Position numbers and translations under genes: made by a program. DNA of 42,426 nucleotides from Hyphomicrobiales bacterium (GTDB lineage: Bacteria; Pseudomonadota; Alphaproteobacteria; Rhizobiales; Rhizobiaceae), in contig UBYX01000029.1 in NCBI GenBank assembly GCA_900469955.1, positions 1-42,426 of the forward strand. Reading direction: 5' to 3'. Positions 8,230 to 16,230 of this stretch are shown piece by piece. Under the pieces are notes generated by a model that worked only from the letters and a program-made list of their open reading frames with translations, was not told where the DNA came from and did no database searches. The stretch's first letter is position 1, and each line of letters opens with the position of its first letter.

Positions 8230-9603
8230 ATGGCGCGTGACACCATCGACCAGACACCGCTTTCTTCGGTGTCCGAGCTTTCCGCCTACCTGGCGAAAGG
8301 GCCGCGGCCGAAGGACCAGTTCCGCATTGGCACGGAGCACGAGAAGTTCGCCTTTTTCCGGGCGGACAACAGCCCTGTCCCCTATTTCGGCGACGCCAGC
8401 ATTTCCGCCCTGCTCAAGGGCATGCAGGAAAAGCTCGGCTGGGAGCCGATCATGGATGGCGAAAACATCATCGGGCTCGGGGAGCATTCCGGCATGGGCG
8501 CGATTTCCATCGAACCCGGCGGACAGTTCGAACTGTCCGGTGCGCCGCTGGAGACTATTCACGAGACCTGCCGGGAATCCAATCGCCACCTTGCCGTCCT
8601 CAGGGAGATCGCCGAGCCGATGGGCATCCGCTTCCTCGGCATCGGCGGCAGCCCGAAATGGACATTTGCCGAAACTCCGCGGATGCCGAAGTCGCGCTAC
8701 GAGATCATGACGCGCTACATGCCGAAGGTCGGCTCGCAGGGTCTCGACATGATGTATCGCACCTGCACGATCCAGGTGAATCTCGACTTTTCCTCGGAAG
8801 AGGACATGGCGGCCAAGATGCGGGTCTCGATGAAGCTGCAGTCGGTCGCCACCGCTCTCTTTGCCTCATCGCCCTTTACCGAAGGCAAGCCGAACGGCCT
8901 GCTCTCCTGGCGCGGCGACATCTGGCGCGACACCGACAACCAACGCTCCGGCGTTTTACCCTTCGTCTTCAAGCCGGATTTCGGCTTCGAAGACTACGCG
9001 GAATGGGCGCTCGACGTGCCTATGTATTTCGTCGTCCGCGACGGCAAATATCACGACTGCACCCATGTCACCTTCCGCCAGTTCATGAACGGCGCGCTGA
9101 AGGGCGAGATCAAGGACTGGGAGCCGACGATCGGTGACTGGACGAATCATCTCTCCACGCTGTTCCCGGATGTCCGGCTGAAGCGCTTCTTGGAAATGCG
9201 CGGTGCCGACGGCGGACCGTGGCGCCGCATCTGCGCCCTGCCCGCATTCTGGGTGGGATTGCTTTACGACGACACGGCGCTCGCCGATGCCGAAGCGCTG
9301 ACCAAGGATTGGTCTTTCGAAGATGTCGTCGCGATGCGCGATGCCGTGCCGGCAAAAGGCCTGAACGCCGAGATTCGCGGCAAGTCAGTGCTGGATGTCG
9401 CCCGCGATGCGGTGGCGATCTCCAAGGCCGGCTTGAAGGCTCGAAACCGCTTGAACGGCGAAGGCCAGGACGAAAGCATTTTCCTGCAGCCGCTCGACGA
9501 AGTGCTCGCCAAGAAGACAACCATGGCGGAAGATATGCTGGCGCTCTACCATGGCCGATGGAACGGTTCCACCGAACCGGTGTTCGAGGAATATCAGTAC
9601 TAG
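8230..9603 (+). CDS. gshA: Glutamate-cysteine ligase GshA
   Basis: GshA (457 aa) catalyses the ATP-dependent joining of L-glutamate and L-cysteine, the first and rate-limiting step of glutathione synthesis in the cytoplasm. It is the short alphaproteobacterial/plant-like type. Visible landmarks are FRIGTEHEKFAF near residue 34 (metal- and substrate-binding Glu residues), SIEPGGQFELSGAP near residue 95, and the central MYRTCTIQVNLDFSSEEDM stretch. These match plant and rhizobial enzymes rather than E. coli GshA. The ATG at 8230 follows AAGGTAATTTCT, an acceptable ribosome site. It has its own upstream region of 136 bp. The nearby LsrB-type regulator is of interest because LsrB is reported to influence glutathione genes in Sinorhizobium. 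Confidence 0.95.
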   Translation: MARDTIDQTPLSSVSELSAYLAKGPRPKDQFRIGTEHEKFAFFRADNSPVPYFGDASISALLKGMQEKLGWEPIMDGENIIGLGEHSGMGAISIEPGGQFELSGAPLETIHETCRESNRHLAVLREIAEPMGIRFLGIGGSPKWTFAETPRMPKSRYEIMTRYMPKVGSQGLDMMYRTCTIQVNLDFSSEEDMAAKMRVSMKLQSVATALFASSPFTEGKPNGLLSWRGDIWRDTDNQRSGVLPFVFKPDFGFEDYAEWALDVPMYFVVRDGKYHDCTHVTFRQFMNGALKGEIKDWEPTIGDWTNHLSTLFPDVRLKRFLEMRGADGGPWRRICALPAFWVGLLYDDTALADAEALTKDWSFEDVVAMRDAVPAKGLNAEIRGKSVLDVARDAVAISKAGLKARNRLNGEGQDESIFLQPLDEVLAKKTTMAEDMLALYHGRWNGSTEPVFEEYQY

Positions 9604-9689
9604 GAAATCGAGACCGGTTCTAAAAATCGGTTTCCGTCAATCACTTTCCGGATATAGTGTCGTCACACGCAAGCCGGAAAGGATTGGTC

Positions 9690-10580
9690 ATGGTGCCACT
9701 GTTCGATATGATGCTCAGAGCTCAGAACGGCGCTGGCATTGAGGCCATAGCCAAGCAATTCAACCTGGCGCAGGAACAGGCGACCCAAGCCATGGCGGCG
9801 CTGATGCCGGCCTTTTCCTCTGGACTGAAGCGCAGCACGAGCAATCCCTACGACTTCAGCGCTCTCATGAGCAGCATGTTTTCCGGCTCCTACGCCAAGT
9901 ATTTTGAGGACATGACGAAGGCTTTCACGCCGCAGGGCCTGACGGACGGCAACGCGGTCCTCGAAAAGCTGTTCGGTTCGAAAGAAGTCTCTCGCGCCAT
10001 TGCCCAGCAGGCGGAGCAATTCACTGGCATCGGCCAGGAAATATTTAAAAAGATGATGCCGGTTATGGCAGACACGCTGATGGGCGGCCTGTTCAAGCAG
10101 ATGACGGGGCAGATCTCCGGCGCAAGCGACGCCTTTTCCGCTTCGCCAATGGGCCAGATGACGCAGCAATGGCTGGAAGGCTTGGGGCTGCAGCCGAAGG
10201 CCGCGCCACAGCCGGCTGCAAACCCGTTCGACAACCCCTTCACTCAGGCGATGCGCTCGATGTGGGGACTGGACAAGGCGGAACAACCGCAGCCGGGGAG
10301 CGGCAATCCGTTTATGGACAACCCGTTCGCCAAGGCCGTTCAGGACATGATGGCCGGCAATTTCAGCGGACAGGCGACAGCTTCACCAGGAAAGCCCGGT
10401 GAAAAACCGGCACCTGAAGCAAACCCCTATCGCGACGTACTGAACAACATGTTCGACAGCGGTCTCGAAGTGCAGAAGAACTATCAGAAGAGCATGGAAG
10501 CGATCTTCGACAACTATCTGCGCGGCACTTCGGGCGATAAAGGGGAGCCTGCTCCACCCGAGACGAAGCCAGCCAAATAA
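9690..10580 (+). CDS. DUF937-family protein
   Basis: A 296-residue soluble protein of the DUF937 family, function unknown. The N-terminal two thirds are helical, Met- and Ala-rich (LFDMMLRAQNG, FNLAQEQATQAMAALMPAFS, then LFGSKEVSRAIAQQ and MMPVMADTLMGGLFKQM). The C-terminal part is low-complexity Pro/Gly/Asn-rich with three spaced NPF-type segments (ANPFDNPF, GNPFMDNPF and ANPYRDV), followed by a short charged helix. No signal peptide or membrane span is seen. The ATG at 9690 is chosen because GGAAAGGA ends six bases before it; an in-frame GTG at 9657 has no such site. It stands alone between gshA and a convergent DUF1127 gene. Confidence 0.75.
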   Translation: MVPLFDMMLRAQNGAGIEAIAKQFNLAQEQATQAMAALMPAFSSGLKRSTSNPYDFSALMSSMFSGSYAKYFEDMTKAFTPQGLTDGNAVLEKLFGSKEVSRAIAQQAEQFTGIGQEIFKKMMPVMADTLMGGLFKQMTGQISGASDAFSASPMGQMTQQWLEGLGLQPKAAPQPAANPFDNPFTQAMRSMWGLDKAEQPQPGSGNPFMDNPFAKAVQDMMAGNFSGQATASPGKPGEKPAPEANPYRDVLNNMFDSGLEVQKNYQKSMEAIFDNYLRGTSGDKGEPAPPETKPAK

Positions 10581-10610
10581 AAAAGCCCGGCGCGGATCGA
10601 CCGGCCGGGC
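10576..10610 (-). terminator. Terminator of the DUF1127 gene
   Basis: A 7-bp stem GCCCGGC (10585-10591) / GCCGGGC (10604-10610) has six A on its left flank, read as a T run on the minus strand. It therefore terminates the minus-strand DUF1127 transcript. There is no T run on the plus-strand side, so it is a poor terminator for the DUF937 gene. Confidence 0.75.
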
Positions 10611-10656
10611 AAGAGGCAGGGCTATTGGCTATCACCCTGCGGGGAAAACGGTAAGG

Positions 10657-10956
10657 TCAGCGATTGGCCGGCCTTGCAAAGCGTGTACGAGCCCGCTCGC
10701 GAGCTGCCCGCGACAGGAGAAGCGACGGATCGTCCAGAACGCTGGAACGGTCGAGAGCTTTCACCAAATCATGCCGGGTAATGCCGATGTCGTTGAGCTG
10801 GCGGTCGTCGAGATCATGGAGGCTATTGGCTGCCAGACGATTGCGAAGAGCACGCCATACGGATTTCGTTCGCTGCACCAGACCAGCAGAGCGACCAGTC
10901 GTGGCGCGCTGTCCGTGAAGAAGGTCGAGTTCAGTTCCGCAGTCGGTCGTGCTCAT
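10657..10956 (-). CDS. DUF1127 domain protein
   Basis: A small basic protein of 99 residues. The DUF1127 core lies at residues 33-68 (VWRALRNRLAANSLHDLDDRQLND, then IGITRHDLVKAL), with a C-terminal Arg-rich tail. DUF1127 proteins are widespread in Rhizobiales; some are Arg-rich RNA-binding proteins affecting phosphate/carbon metabolism or sRNA turnover, as established for Agrobacterium and Rhodobacter members. The specific role here is unknown. The gene is divergent from an LsrB/VtlR-like LysR regulator across 193 bp. In Brucella, VtlR activates several small DUF1127 genes, so a direct regulatory link is plausible. Confidence 0.8.
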   Translation of the reverse strand: MSTTDCGTELDLLHGQRATTGRSAGLVQRTKSVWRALRNRLAANSLHDLDDRQLNDIGITRHDLVKALDRSSVLDDPSLLLSRAARERARTRFARPANR

Positions 10957-11111
10957 CGGTCTATCCTTTCGCAGGCACGAGAAAGGCCGTCCCTTCCGTG
11001 GAGGTCGCGGAAGGGCTGCCTGATTGGGCGCCTCAGGGAGAAGGCGGCCCGTCGAACTTGATTTACGATCTCGTTATGCTGAAAATCTATTGATCAGTCC
11101 AACGAATGTTC

Positions 11112-11126
11112 CTAATGATTAGTATC
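11112..11126. promoter_or_regulatory. Inverted repeats before the LysR gene, possible autoregulatory site
   Basis: CTAAT-G-ATTAG (11112-11122) is a perfect palindrome, overlapped by TGAT-N4-ATCA (11115-11126). It lies 24-38 bp before the LysR start and inside the region shared with the DUF1127 gene. LysR regulators usually bind such imperfect dyads at their own divergent promoters. No binding site consensus was checked. Confidence 0.4.
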
Positions 11127-11149
11127 AAACCTTCTGATGGATCATAACC

Positions 11150-12100
11150 ATGTCTGCTCCACTCGACATAGATCAGTTGCATACCTTCCTCGCGATCGTG
11201 GACACCGGCAGCTTTACCAAGGCTGCAGATCGGGTTTTCAAGACCCAGTCAGCGGTCTCCATGCAGATGCGCCGGCTCGAGGAGAGGATCGGCAAGCAGC
11301 TTTTTGCCAAAGATGGCCGTGGCAACCGGCTGACCGCCGAAGGAGAGAAGCTGTTGAATTATGCGCGGCGGATCATTCGGCTGAATAACGAAGCGATCGC
11401 AGCCTTCGACGACAACCGGCTCGAGGGAACGCTTCGCATCGGCACACCGGACGACTATGCGGACCGGTACATGCCGGAGATCATCGGGCGGTTTGCAAAG
11501 ACCCATCCGAACGTCGAACTCTACATCGTCTGCGAGCCCTCCGTAAGCCTTGCCGAGAAGATGGCGCGGGGCGAACTCGACATCGCGCTAGTCACCCATA
11601 ATCCCCGCCAGCGGATTTCCGACGTGGTGCGGACGGAGCCGCTGTGCTGGGTCGGCTCGGCCAACCACCCGTTGAAGGACGACGCGCCGGTACCGCTCGC
11701 CGTCGGGCGCCGCGACTGCCTGTGGCGGCAACTTGCCTGTTCCGCGCTCGACGCCGATGGACGGGAATATCAGGTCCTGTTCACGAGCTGGTCTTCGACC
11801 GTGGTCGCGGCTGCGGTTCTGGCCGGCATGGCGGTTTCCGTATTGCCGGAATCAGCGTTGCGGACAGGCATGAAAGTGCTTACGGCATCCGATGGTTTCC
11901 CGCCGCTGCCGCCGGTGCAGATCGGCCTCATGAAGCGCCCGGGCCTGTCGCCTTCGCTGATGAACGCGATCACCGATCATATTACCGCCTGCCTCGACAA
12001 CATCTCGCCCACCATCATTCCAGATGATCTGGACGGCGAGTCGAAGGTGTTTCCGAGGCTTGCCCGCGCCAGGGCTGGTGCGGTCATGCCGGGCTGGTAA
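11150..12100 (+). CDS. LysR-family regulator, LsrB/VtlR-like
   Basis: A 316-residue LysR-type transcription factor. The winged helix-turn-helix spans residues about 6-65 (SFTKAADRVFKTQSAVSMQ is the recognition region), followed by a periplasmic-binding-protein-like effector domain (about 92-290). From memory it closely resembles S. meliloti LsrB and Brucella VtlR, especially the N-terminus MSAPLDIDQL and the segment around DDNRLEG..RIGTPDDYADR. LsrB is reported to sense oxidation through cysteines and to affect lipopolysaccharide, glutathione and symbiosis genes. This protein has Cys128, Cys166, Cys190 and Cys197 in the effector domain, which would suit redox sensing. The divergent DUF1127 gene is a likely target. 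The ATG is preceded by only a weak ribosome site. A bidirectional terminator follows. Confidence 0.88.
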   Translation: MSAPLDIDQLHTFLAIVDTGSFTKAADRVFKTQSAVSMQMRRLEERIGKQLFAKDGRGNRLTAEGEKLLNYARRIIRLNNEAIAAFDDNRLEGTLRIGTPDDYADRYMPEIIGRFAKTHPNVELYIVCEPSVSLAEKMARGELDIALVTHNPRQRISDVVRTEPLCWVGSANHPLKDDAPVPLAVGRRDCLWRQLACSALDADGREYQVLFTSWSSTVVAAAVLAGMAVSVLPESALRTGMKVLTASDGFPPLPPVQIGLMKRPGLSPSLMNAITDHITACLDNISPTIIPDDLDGESKVFPRLARARAGAVMPGW

Positions 12101-12115
12101 GAGCCGCCAAGCCAG

Positions 12116-12147
12116 AAAAAAAGCCGGGGCAGAACCCCGGCTTTTCT
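12116..12147. terminator. Bidirectional terminator between the LysR gene and katA
   Basis: A 7-bp stem GCCGGGG (12123-12129) / CCCCGGC (12135-12141) is flanked by an A run on the left and TTTTCTG on the right. It can serve the plus-strand LysR gene and the convergent minus-strand katA. Confidence 0.85.
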
Positions 12148-12166
12148 GTTTCATGACTTCACCGAA

Positions 12167-13660
12167 TTACTCGGCGGCGCTCGGCGTGGCGCTGATCGTA
12201 TCGACCTTGTAGCCGTGCTGCTTTTCGAGCGCTGCACGAACGCCTGCTTCGTAATCCGGGTGGATCAGGTTGAAGTGGGCAAGCTGACGCTCGATGATCT
12301 CGCCGGGCACTCCGCCCATCGCCGCTCCGATATTGGAGAACAGGCGAGCCTTCTGACTGTCGTCGAACAGGTTGAAGAGCGCACGCGGCTGCGAGTAATC
12401 GTCGTTGCCTTCACGATGATTGTAGCGGCTCATGTCGCCGTCGATCTTCAGCGGCGGCTCCTTGGCCGACGGCTGCTCGACCGGGCCGTTGACCGAATTC
12501 GGCTCGTAGTAGGCGTCCGGATTACCGGACAACAGGCCGCCATAAGTGTTCATCTGGCCATCGCGATGATAGTGATGGACCGGGCACTTCGGTTGGTTCA
12601 CCGGAATATGCTCATAATGAGTGCCGAGGCGGTAGCGGTGAGCGTCCGCGTAGGAGAAGACGCGAGCCTGAAGCACCTTGTCCGGCGAATGGCCGATGCC
12701 GGGTACGATATTCGACGGCGAGAAAGCGGCCTGCTCGATTTCGGCGAAGTAGTTTTCCGGGTTGCGGTTCAGCTCCATGACGCCGATGTCGACCGGCGGG
12801 AATTCCGCATGCGGCCAGACCTTGGTGAGGTCGAACGGGTTGTAGGACGTCGCCTCCGCCTGGGCCTCGGTCATGATCTGGACCTGAACCTTCCACTTCG
12901 GGAACTCACCCTTTTCGATCGTTCCGAAGAGAGCTTCCTGGTAACCCTCGCGGGTCTTGCCGATGACCGTCTCGCCTTCCTCGTTCGTGAAGTGCTTGTG
13001 GCCCTGCTGCGTCTTGAAGTGGAACTTGACCCAGAAGCGCTCGCCGGCATCGTTCCAGAAGGAATAGGTATGCGAGCCGTAGCCGTTCATGTTCATCGGC
13101 GTCTGCGGCAGGCCACGATCCGACATCAGGATGGTGATCTGGTGGAGGGCTTCCGGGGACAGCGACCAGAAATCCCACATGGCGGTCGCGGAGCGAAGGT
13201 TGGTCTTGGGATGGCGCTTCTGGGTGTGGATGAAGTCGGGGAACTTGTAAGGGTCGCGGATGAAGAAGACCGGCGTATTGTTGCCGACGAGATCCCAGTT
13301 ACCTTCCTGCGTGTAGAACTTCAGCGCAAAGCCGCGAACGTCGCGCTCGTGGTCGGCCGCTCCCATTTCACCGGCGACCGTCGAGAAGCGGGCGAGCATC
13401 GGAGTGACCGCGCCCGGCTGCAGACACTTAGCCTTGGTGTATTTGGAGATATCGCCGGTGATGGTTAGCGTACCGTAGGCACCCCAGCCCTTGGCGTGCA
13501 CGACCCGTTCGGGAATGCGCTCGCGGTTCTGATGAGCGAGCTTCTCGATCAGCTGGTAATCCTGCAGCATGACGCCGCCACGCGGGCCGGCGGTCATGGA
13601 GTTCTGGTTGTCCGGTACCGGCGAGCCGGCGGTCGTCGTCAAAATCGGACGATCGGTCAT
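12167..13660 (-). CDS. katA: Monofunctional haem catalase KatA
   Basis: KatA (497 aa) dismutates hydrogen peroxide to water and oxygen. It is a small-subunit monofunctional catalase. The catalytic distal His55 lies in ERVVHAKGWGAYG, the distal Asn is in GNNTPVFFIRD near residue 128, and the proximal haem-ligand Tyr337 is in RVFSYADAHRYRLG. The family landmark FSTVAGEMGAADHERDVRGF is also present. The start ATG at 13660 follows GGGAGATAATT; a longer open frame upstream lacks such a site. The gene is divergent from oxyR across 120 bp, the arrangement seen in Agrobacterium, where OxyR controls katA in response to peroxide. Confidence 0.96.
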   Translation of the reverse strand: MTDRPILTTTAGSPVPDNQNSMTAGPRGGVMLQDYQLIEKLAHQNRERIPERVVHAKGWGAYGTLTITGDISKYTKAKCLQPGAVTPMLARFSTVAGEMGAADHERDVRGFALKFYTQEGNWDLVGNNTPVFFIRDPYKFPDFIHTQKRHPKTNLRSATAMWDFWSLSPEALHQITILMSDRGLPQTPMNMNGYGSHTYSFWNDAGERFWVKFHFKTQQGHKHFTNEEGETVIGKTREGYQEALFGTIEKGEFPKWKVQVQIMTEAQAEATSYNPFDLTKVWPHAEFPPVDIGVMELNRNPENYFAEIEQAAFSPSNIVPGIGHSPDKVLQARVFSYADAHRYRLGTHYEHIPVNQPKCPVHHYHRDGQMNTYGGLLSGNPDAYYEPNSVNGPVEQPSAKEPPLKIDGDMSRYNHREGNDDYSQPRALFNLFDDSQKARLFSNIGAAMGGVPGEIIERQLAHFNLIHPDYEAGVRAALEKQHGYKVDTISATPSAAE

Positions 13661-13719
13661 AATTATCTCCCTAACCTGAAACTTTGTGGAACCTTTCCAA
13701 GATTCGACGGTTGAACATC

Positions 13720-13775
13720 CCACCCGCAATCGATAATTTCCAATCGTATTTCTTTAATTCTTCGATAGGAAAAAA
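13720..13775. promoter_or_regulatory. katA-oxyR divergent control region, probable OxyR binding site
   Basis: The AT-rich stretch between the genes contains CAATCG at 13727-13732 and again at 13741-13746, and an inverted ATCGAT / TTCGAT arrangement around 13730-13766. LysR-type regulators bind repeated T-N11-A elements in such regions. The exact footprint cannot be set from sequence alone. Confidence 0.45.
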
Positions 13776-13780
13776 TTATC

Positions 13781-14680
13781 GTGCTGACATTGCGGCAAAT
13801 GCGGTATTTCGGGGCGCTCGCATCCACCCGTCACTTCGGCAAAGCCGCGGCGCTGGCGAATGTGAGTCAGCCGGCTCTTTCCGCTCAAATTATGGAAATG
13901 GAGGAGCACCTCGGCTGCAAGCTCGTCGAGCGCAACCGTTCCGGCATCCTTCTGACCCGCAAGGGGATGGAGGCACTGCAGCGCGTTCAGGCAATCCTGG
14001 CGGAGGTGGAACGCCTGGAGGACGCGGTCCGCGAAGACGGTGGCATCCTGCATGGTCTTGTGCGGATTGGCATCATCCCGACGGTCGCTCCCTATCTTGT
14101 CCCCCGGCTGGTACCGCATCTGCGGCGAGACCATCCCGACATTGAAATTGAGTTGAGAGAAGCCGTCACGGACCGCCTGGTGACGGATCTTCTCGACGGA
14201 CGGCTGGACACGGTCATCGCGGCCCTGCCGATCGAGGCGGACAATGTCGAGGTTCGGCCGCTGTTTTCGGACCGCTTCTTCATGGCCATGGCAAACAACG
14301 ACCGGGACGTGCTGATGTCGCCGCTGACGGAAAACCAGGTGGACGCGGATCGGCTCCTGCTCCTTGAAGAAGGACACTGCCTGCGCGACCAGGCGCTTGC
14401 CGTCTGCGGCACGGCGGGCAAACGGAGCCTCGTCAATTTCGGCGCGACATCCATGACCACGCTCCTGCAGATGGTGTCGCACGACATGGGCATGACGCTC
14501 ATTCCCGAAATGGCGATTCCCACCGAAACCGCGCGCAACGATCTCAGAATCGTACCCTTCGCCGAACCCGCGCCATCACGCGAGATCGGCCTGATCTGGC
14601 GGAAATCGAGCGGCCGAGCCGAAGACATGGTCGCCCTGGCGCAGGCGATAGCCGCCTGTGTTCCGACAAACGCCGGTTAG
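13781..14680 (+). CDS. oxyR: Peroxide-sensing regulator OxyR
   Basis: A 299-residue LysR-type activator. The N-terminal helix-turn-helix covers residues 3-60 and the effector domain 91-295. Cys200 and Cys209 in GHCLRDQALAVC align with the E. coli OxyR disulfide pair C199/C208, with identical spacing and context, so this is a genuine peroxide sensor rather than a generic LysR protein. The start is GTG at 13781 with AGGA ten bases upstream; the family N-terminus MLTLRQMRYF begins exactly there. It is divergent from katA, its expected target. Its stop codon overlaps the convergent dienelactone hydrolase stop by four bases. Confidence 0.95.
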   Translation: MLTLRQMRYFGALASTRHFGKAAALANVSQPALSAQIMEMEEHLGCKLVERNRSGILLTRKGMEALQRVQAILAEVERLEDAVREDGGILHGLVRIGIIPTVAPYLVPRLVPHLRRDHPDIEIELREAVTDRLVTDLLDGRLDTVIAALPIEADNVEVRPLFSDRFFMAMANNDRDVLMSPLTENQVDADRLLLLEEGHCLRDQALAVCGTAGKRSLVNFGATSMTTLLQMVSHDMGMTLIPEMAIPTETARNDLRIVPFAEPAPSREIGLIWRKSSGRAEDMVALAQAIAACVPTNAG

Positions 14681-15561
14681 GCCAGGTTCTTCTTGAAGAA
14701 GGCGACCGTGCGGCTCCAGGCGAGATCGGCGGCCGCCTTGTCATAACGGGCCGAGGACGTATCGTTGTTGAAGGCGTGGTTCGCGCCCTCATAGACGAAG
14801 ATCTCGAAAGTTTTACCGTTCTTTTCGAGGGCTTCCTTGAAAGCAGGTATGCCTGCATTGATGCGCTCATCCAGCCCGCCATAGTGCAGCATCAAGGGCG
14901 CCTTGATCGCGGGAACGTCTTCCGGCTTCGGCTGGGAGCCATAATAGGCAACACCGGCATTGAGACCTGGAAATTTCACGGCGAAGTTATTCACGGTGCC
15001 ACCGCCCCAGCAAAAACCGACCGCGCCCACCTTGCCATTGGCACCGGTGATGCCGGCCAGATAGACCCTGCTCGCCTCGGCGTTCGCCGCGACCTCGCTC
15101 GGATTGAGCGACGAGAACATCTGACGGGCCTTTTCCTCGTCCGCAGGTGTACCGCCTTCAGGGGAAAGGAAGTCGACGGCCAAAGCATTGAAGCCTTCGA
15201 GCGCCATACGCCGAGCCACGTCCTTGATGTGATTGTTGAGTCCACGATTTTCATGGATGACGATGACACCGCCCAAAGGTGCGGAAGCGTTCTTCGGCCG
15301 GACCAGGTATCCCTTCATCGTGGTACCGTTTGCCCCGGGATAGGTAACATCCTCGGCCGTCAGGCGGTCGTCATTGGCAGGAACGATCTCCGCCTTGGCA
15401 CCGCTGGCCGCAAGCATCGGCGCAATTGCCGCGGCCGCTGCGCCGGACCCTGCAAGCTGCGTCAGCTTCTCCATGAAGCGACGGCGGTCGAGGGTGAGAT
15501 GCGTATATTCGTCATAGGCGTTGATCATCGCCTGGGTGATCTTCGGCGTCTCGTTGTCCAT
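14677..15561 (-). CDS. Dienelactone hydrolase family protein with Tat-type signal
   Basis: An alpha/beta hydrolase of the dienelactone hydrolase family (294 aa), related to E. coli YghX. The N-terminus carries a twin-arginine motif (DRRRFM, residues 25-30) followed by a hydrophobic Ala-rich stretch ending at AKA near residue 57, suggesting Tat export. The catalytic nucleophile is Cys184 in GFCWGGG, Glu104 in IHENRG is the conserved Glu of the family, and the C-terminal GANHAF provides the His. The natural substrate is unknown. The Tat prediction is inferred from the motif; in some homologues this segment may not be cleaved. It is convergent with oxyR with a four-base overlap of stops. Confidence 0.85.
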   Translation of the reverse strand: MDNETPKITQAMINAYDEYTHLTLDRRRFMEKLTQLAGSGAAAAAIAPMLAASGAKAEIVPANDDRLTAEDVTYPGANGTTMKGYLVRPKNASAPLGGVIVIHENRGLNNHIKDVARRMALEGFNALAVDFLSPEGGTPADEEKARQMFSSLNPSEVAANAEASRVYLAGITGANGKVGAVGFCWGGGTVNNFAVKFPGLNAGVAYYGSQPKPEDVPAIKAPLMLHYGGLDERINAGIPAFKEALEKNGKTFEIFVYEGANHAFNNDTSSARYDKAAADLAWSRTVAFFKKNLA

Positions 15562-15693
15562 GTTTCTCTCCTCCTGGCTTTTTCGATCAGGCGGAAATCT
15601 AACGCCGTGAGCACCTCATGGAGATGAAACAATCCGTGAAAAGGGGGGCGAAAACTACACTTGTTCGTGAGAAGGAAGGCCGGCAACGGCTCC

Positions 15694-16110
15694 CTAGGCC
15701 AGCGTCAGCCATAAAGCGAGCCAAGCCCACATCGCCGTCAGCGATACGAAACCGACGATGAACAAAGGGCGGCGATACCGAAGACGATTGCTGGTGATGT
15801 GTATGTAACTGTGCGCGCACCGCGACAGAACGAAGATCCAGGCCAAAGCGACCGTCGCCCAGTTGTCCGCAGTGGAGACATACAGCGTGAGAGAGACGGC
15901 ATGGAACAGGACTGGCAGCTCGAACTGGTTCCTGAGATTGTTGTGAACCAGCAGACTTTCCGGCGGCTCCTGCCGATTTTCCCGAAACTGGCCTGCTTCG
16001 GCGCTGCCTGAACGGACAGCGGTAAAACGCCTTCTGGACAAGAGCCAATAGAGAAAGAAGACGAGCGCGGCATGCGCAATCATCGGCCAGAGCGTGGCGT
16101 TCGACAGCAT
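15694..16110 (-). CDS. MAPEG-family membrane protein
   Basis: A 138-residue inner-membrane protein with about four hydrophobic segments, matching the MAPEG family (membrane-associated proteins in eicosanoid and glutathione metabolism). The segment NNLRNQFELPVLFHAVSLTL (residues 57-76) and the later RCAHSYIHI are the family's characteristic helix-2 and helix-3 regions. Bacterial members are poorly characterised; a glutathione-dependent activity is possible but not shown here. The gene lies 120 bp downstream of guaB on the same strand, with an imperfect hairpin (about 16147-16174) between them, so independent transcription is possible. Confidence 0.82.
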   Translation of the reverse strand: MLSNATLWPMIAHAALVFFLYWLLSRRRFTAVRSGSAEAGQFRENRQEPPESLLVHNNLRNQFELPVLFHAVSLTLYVSTADNWATVALAWIFVLSRCAHSYIHITSNRLRYRRPLFIVGFVSLTAMWAWLALWLTLA

Positions 16111-16230
16111 ATTTCCTTCCGATCCGAAGCGACCGTCAAACCCGTAAGGCGCACCCTGGAAGTTTCAAGGGCGCCTAAATCAGCGCCATTGACGGGATTT
16201 CAGGTGAACGACATGTCCTAGCGTTGGATA

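Noticed and set aside
9604..9640. Terminator-like AGACCG / CGGTTT pairing after gshA
   Set aside because: Short stem with wobble and no T run; below what I would call.
12215..13468. 417-codon open frame opposite katA
   Set aside because: Antisense shadow of a high-GC gene with biased third positions; KatA has all catalytic residues in the other strand.
16147..16174. Terminator between guaB and the MAPEG gene
   Set aside because: An imperfect AGGCGC/GCGCCT hairpin exists, but no T run follows on the minus strand.
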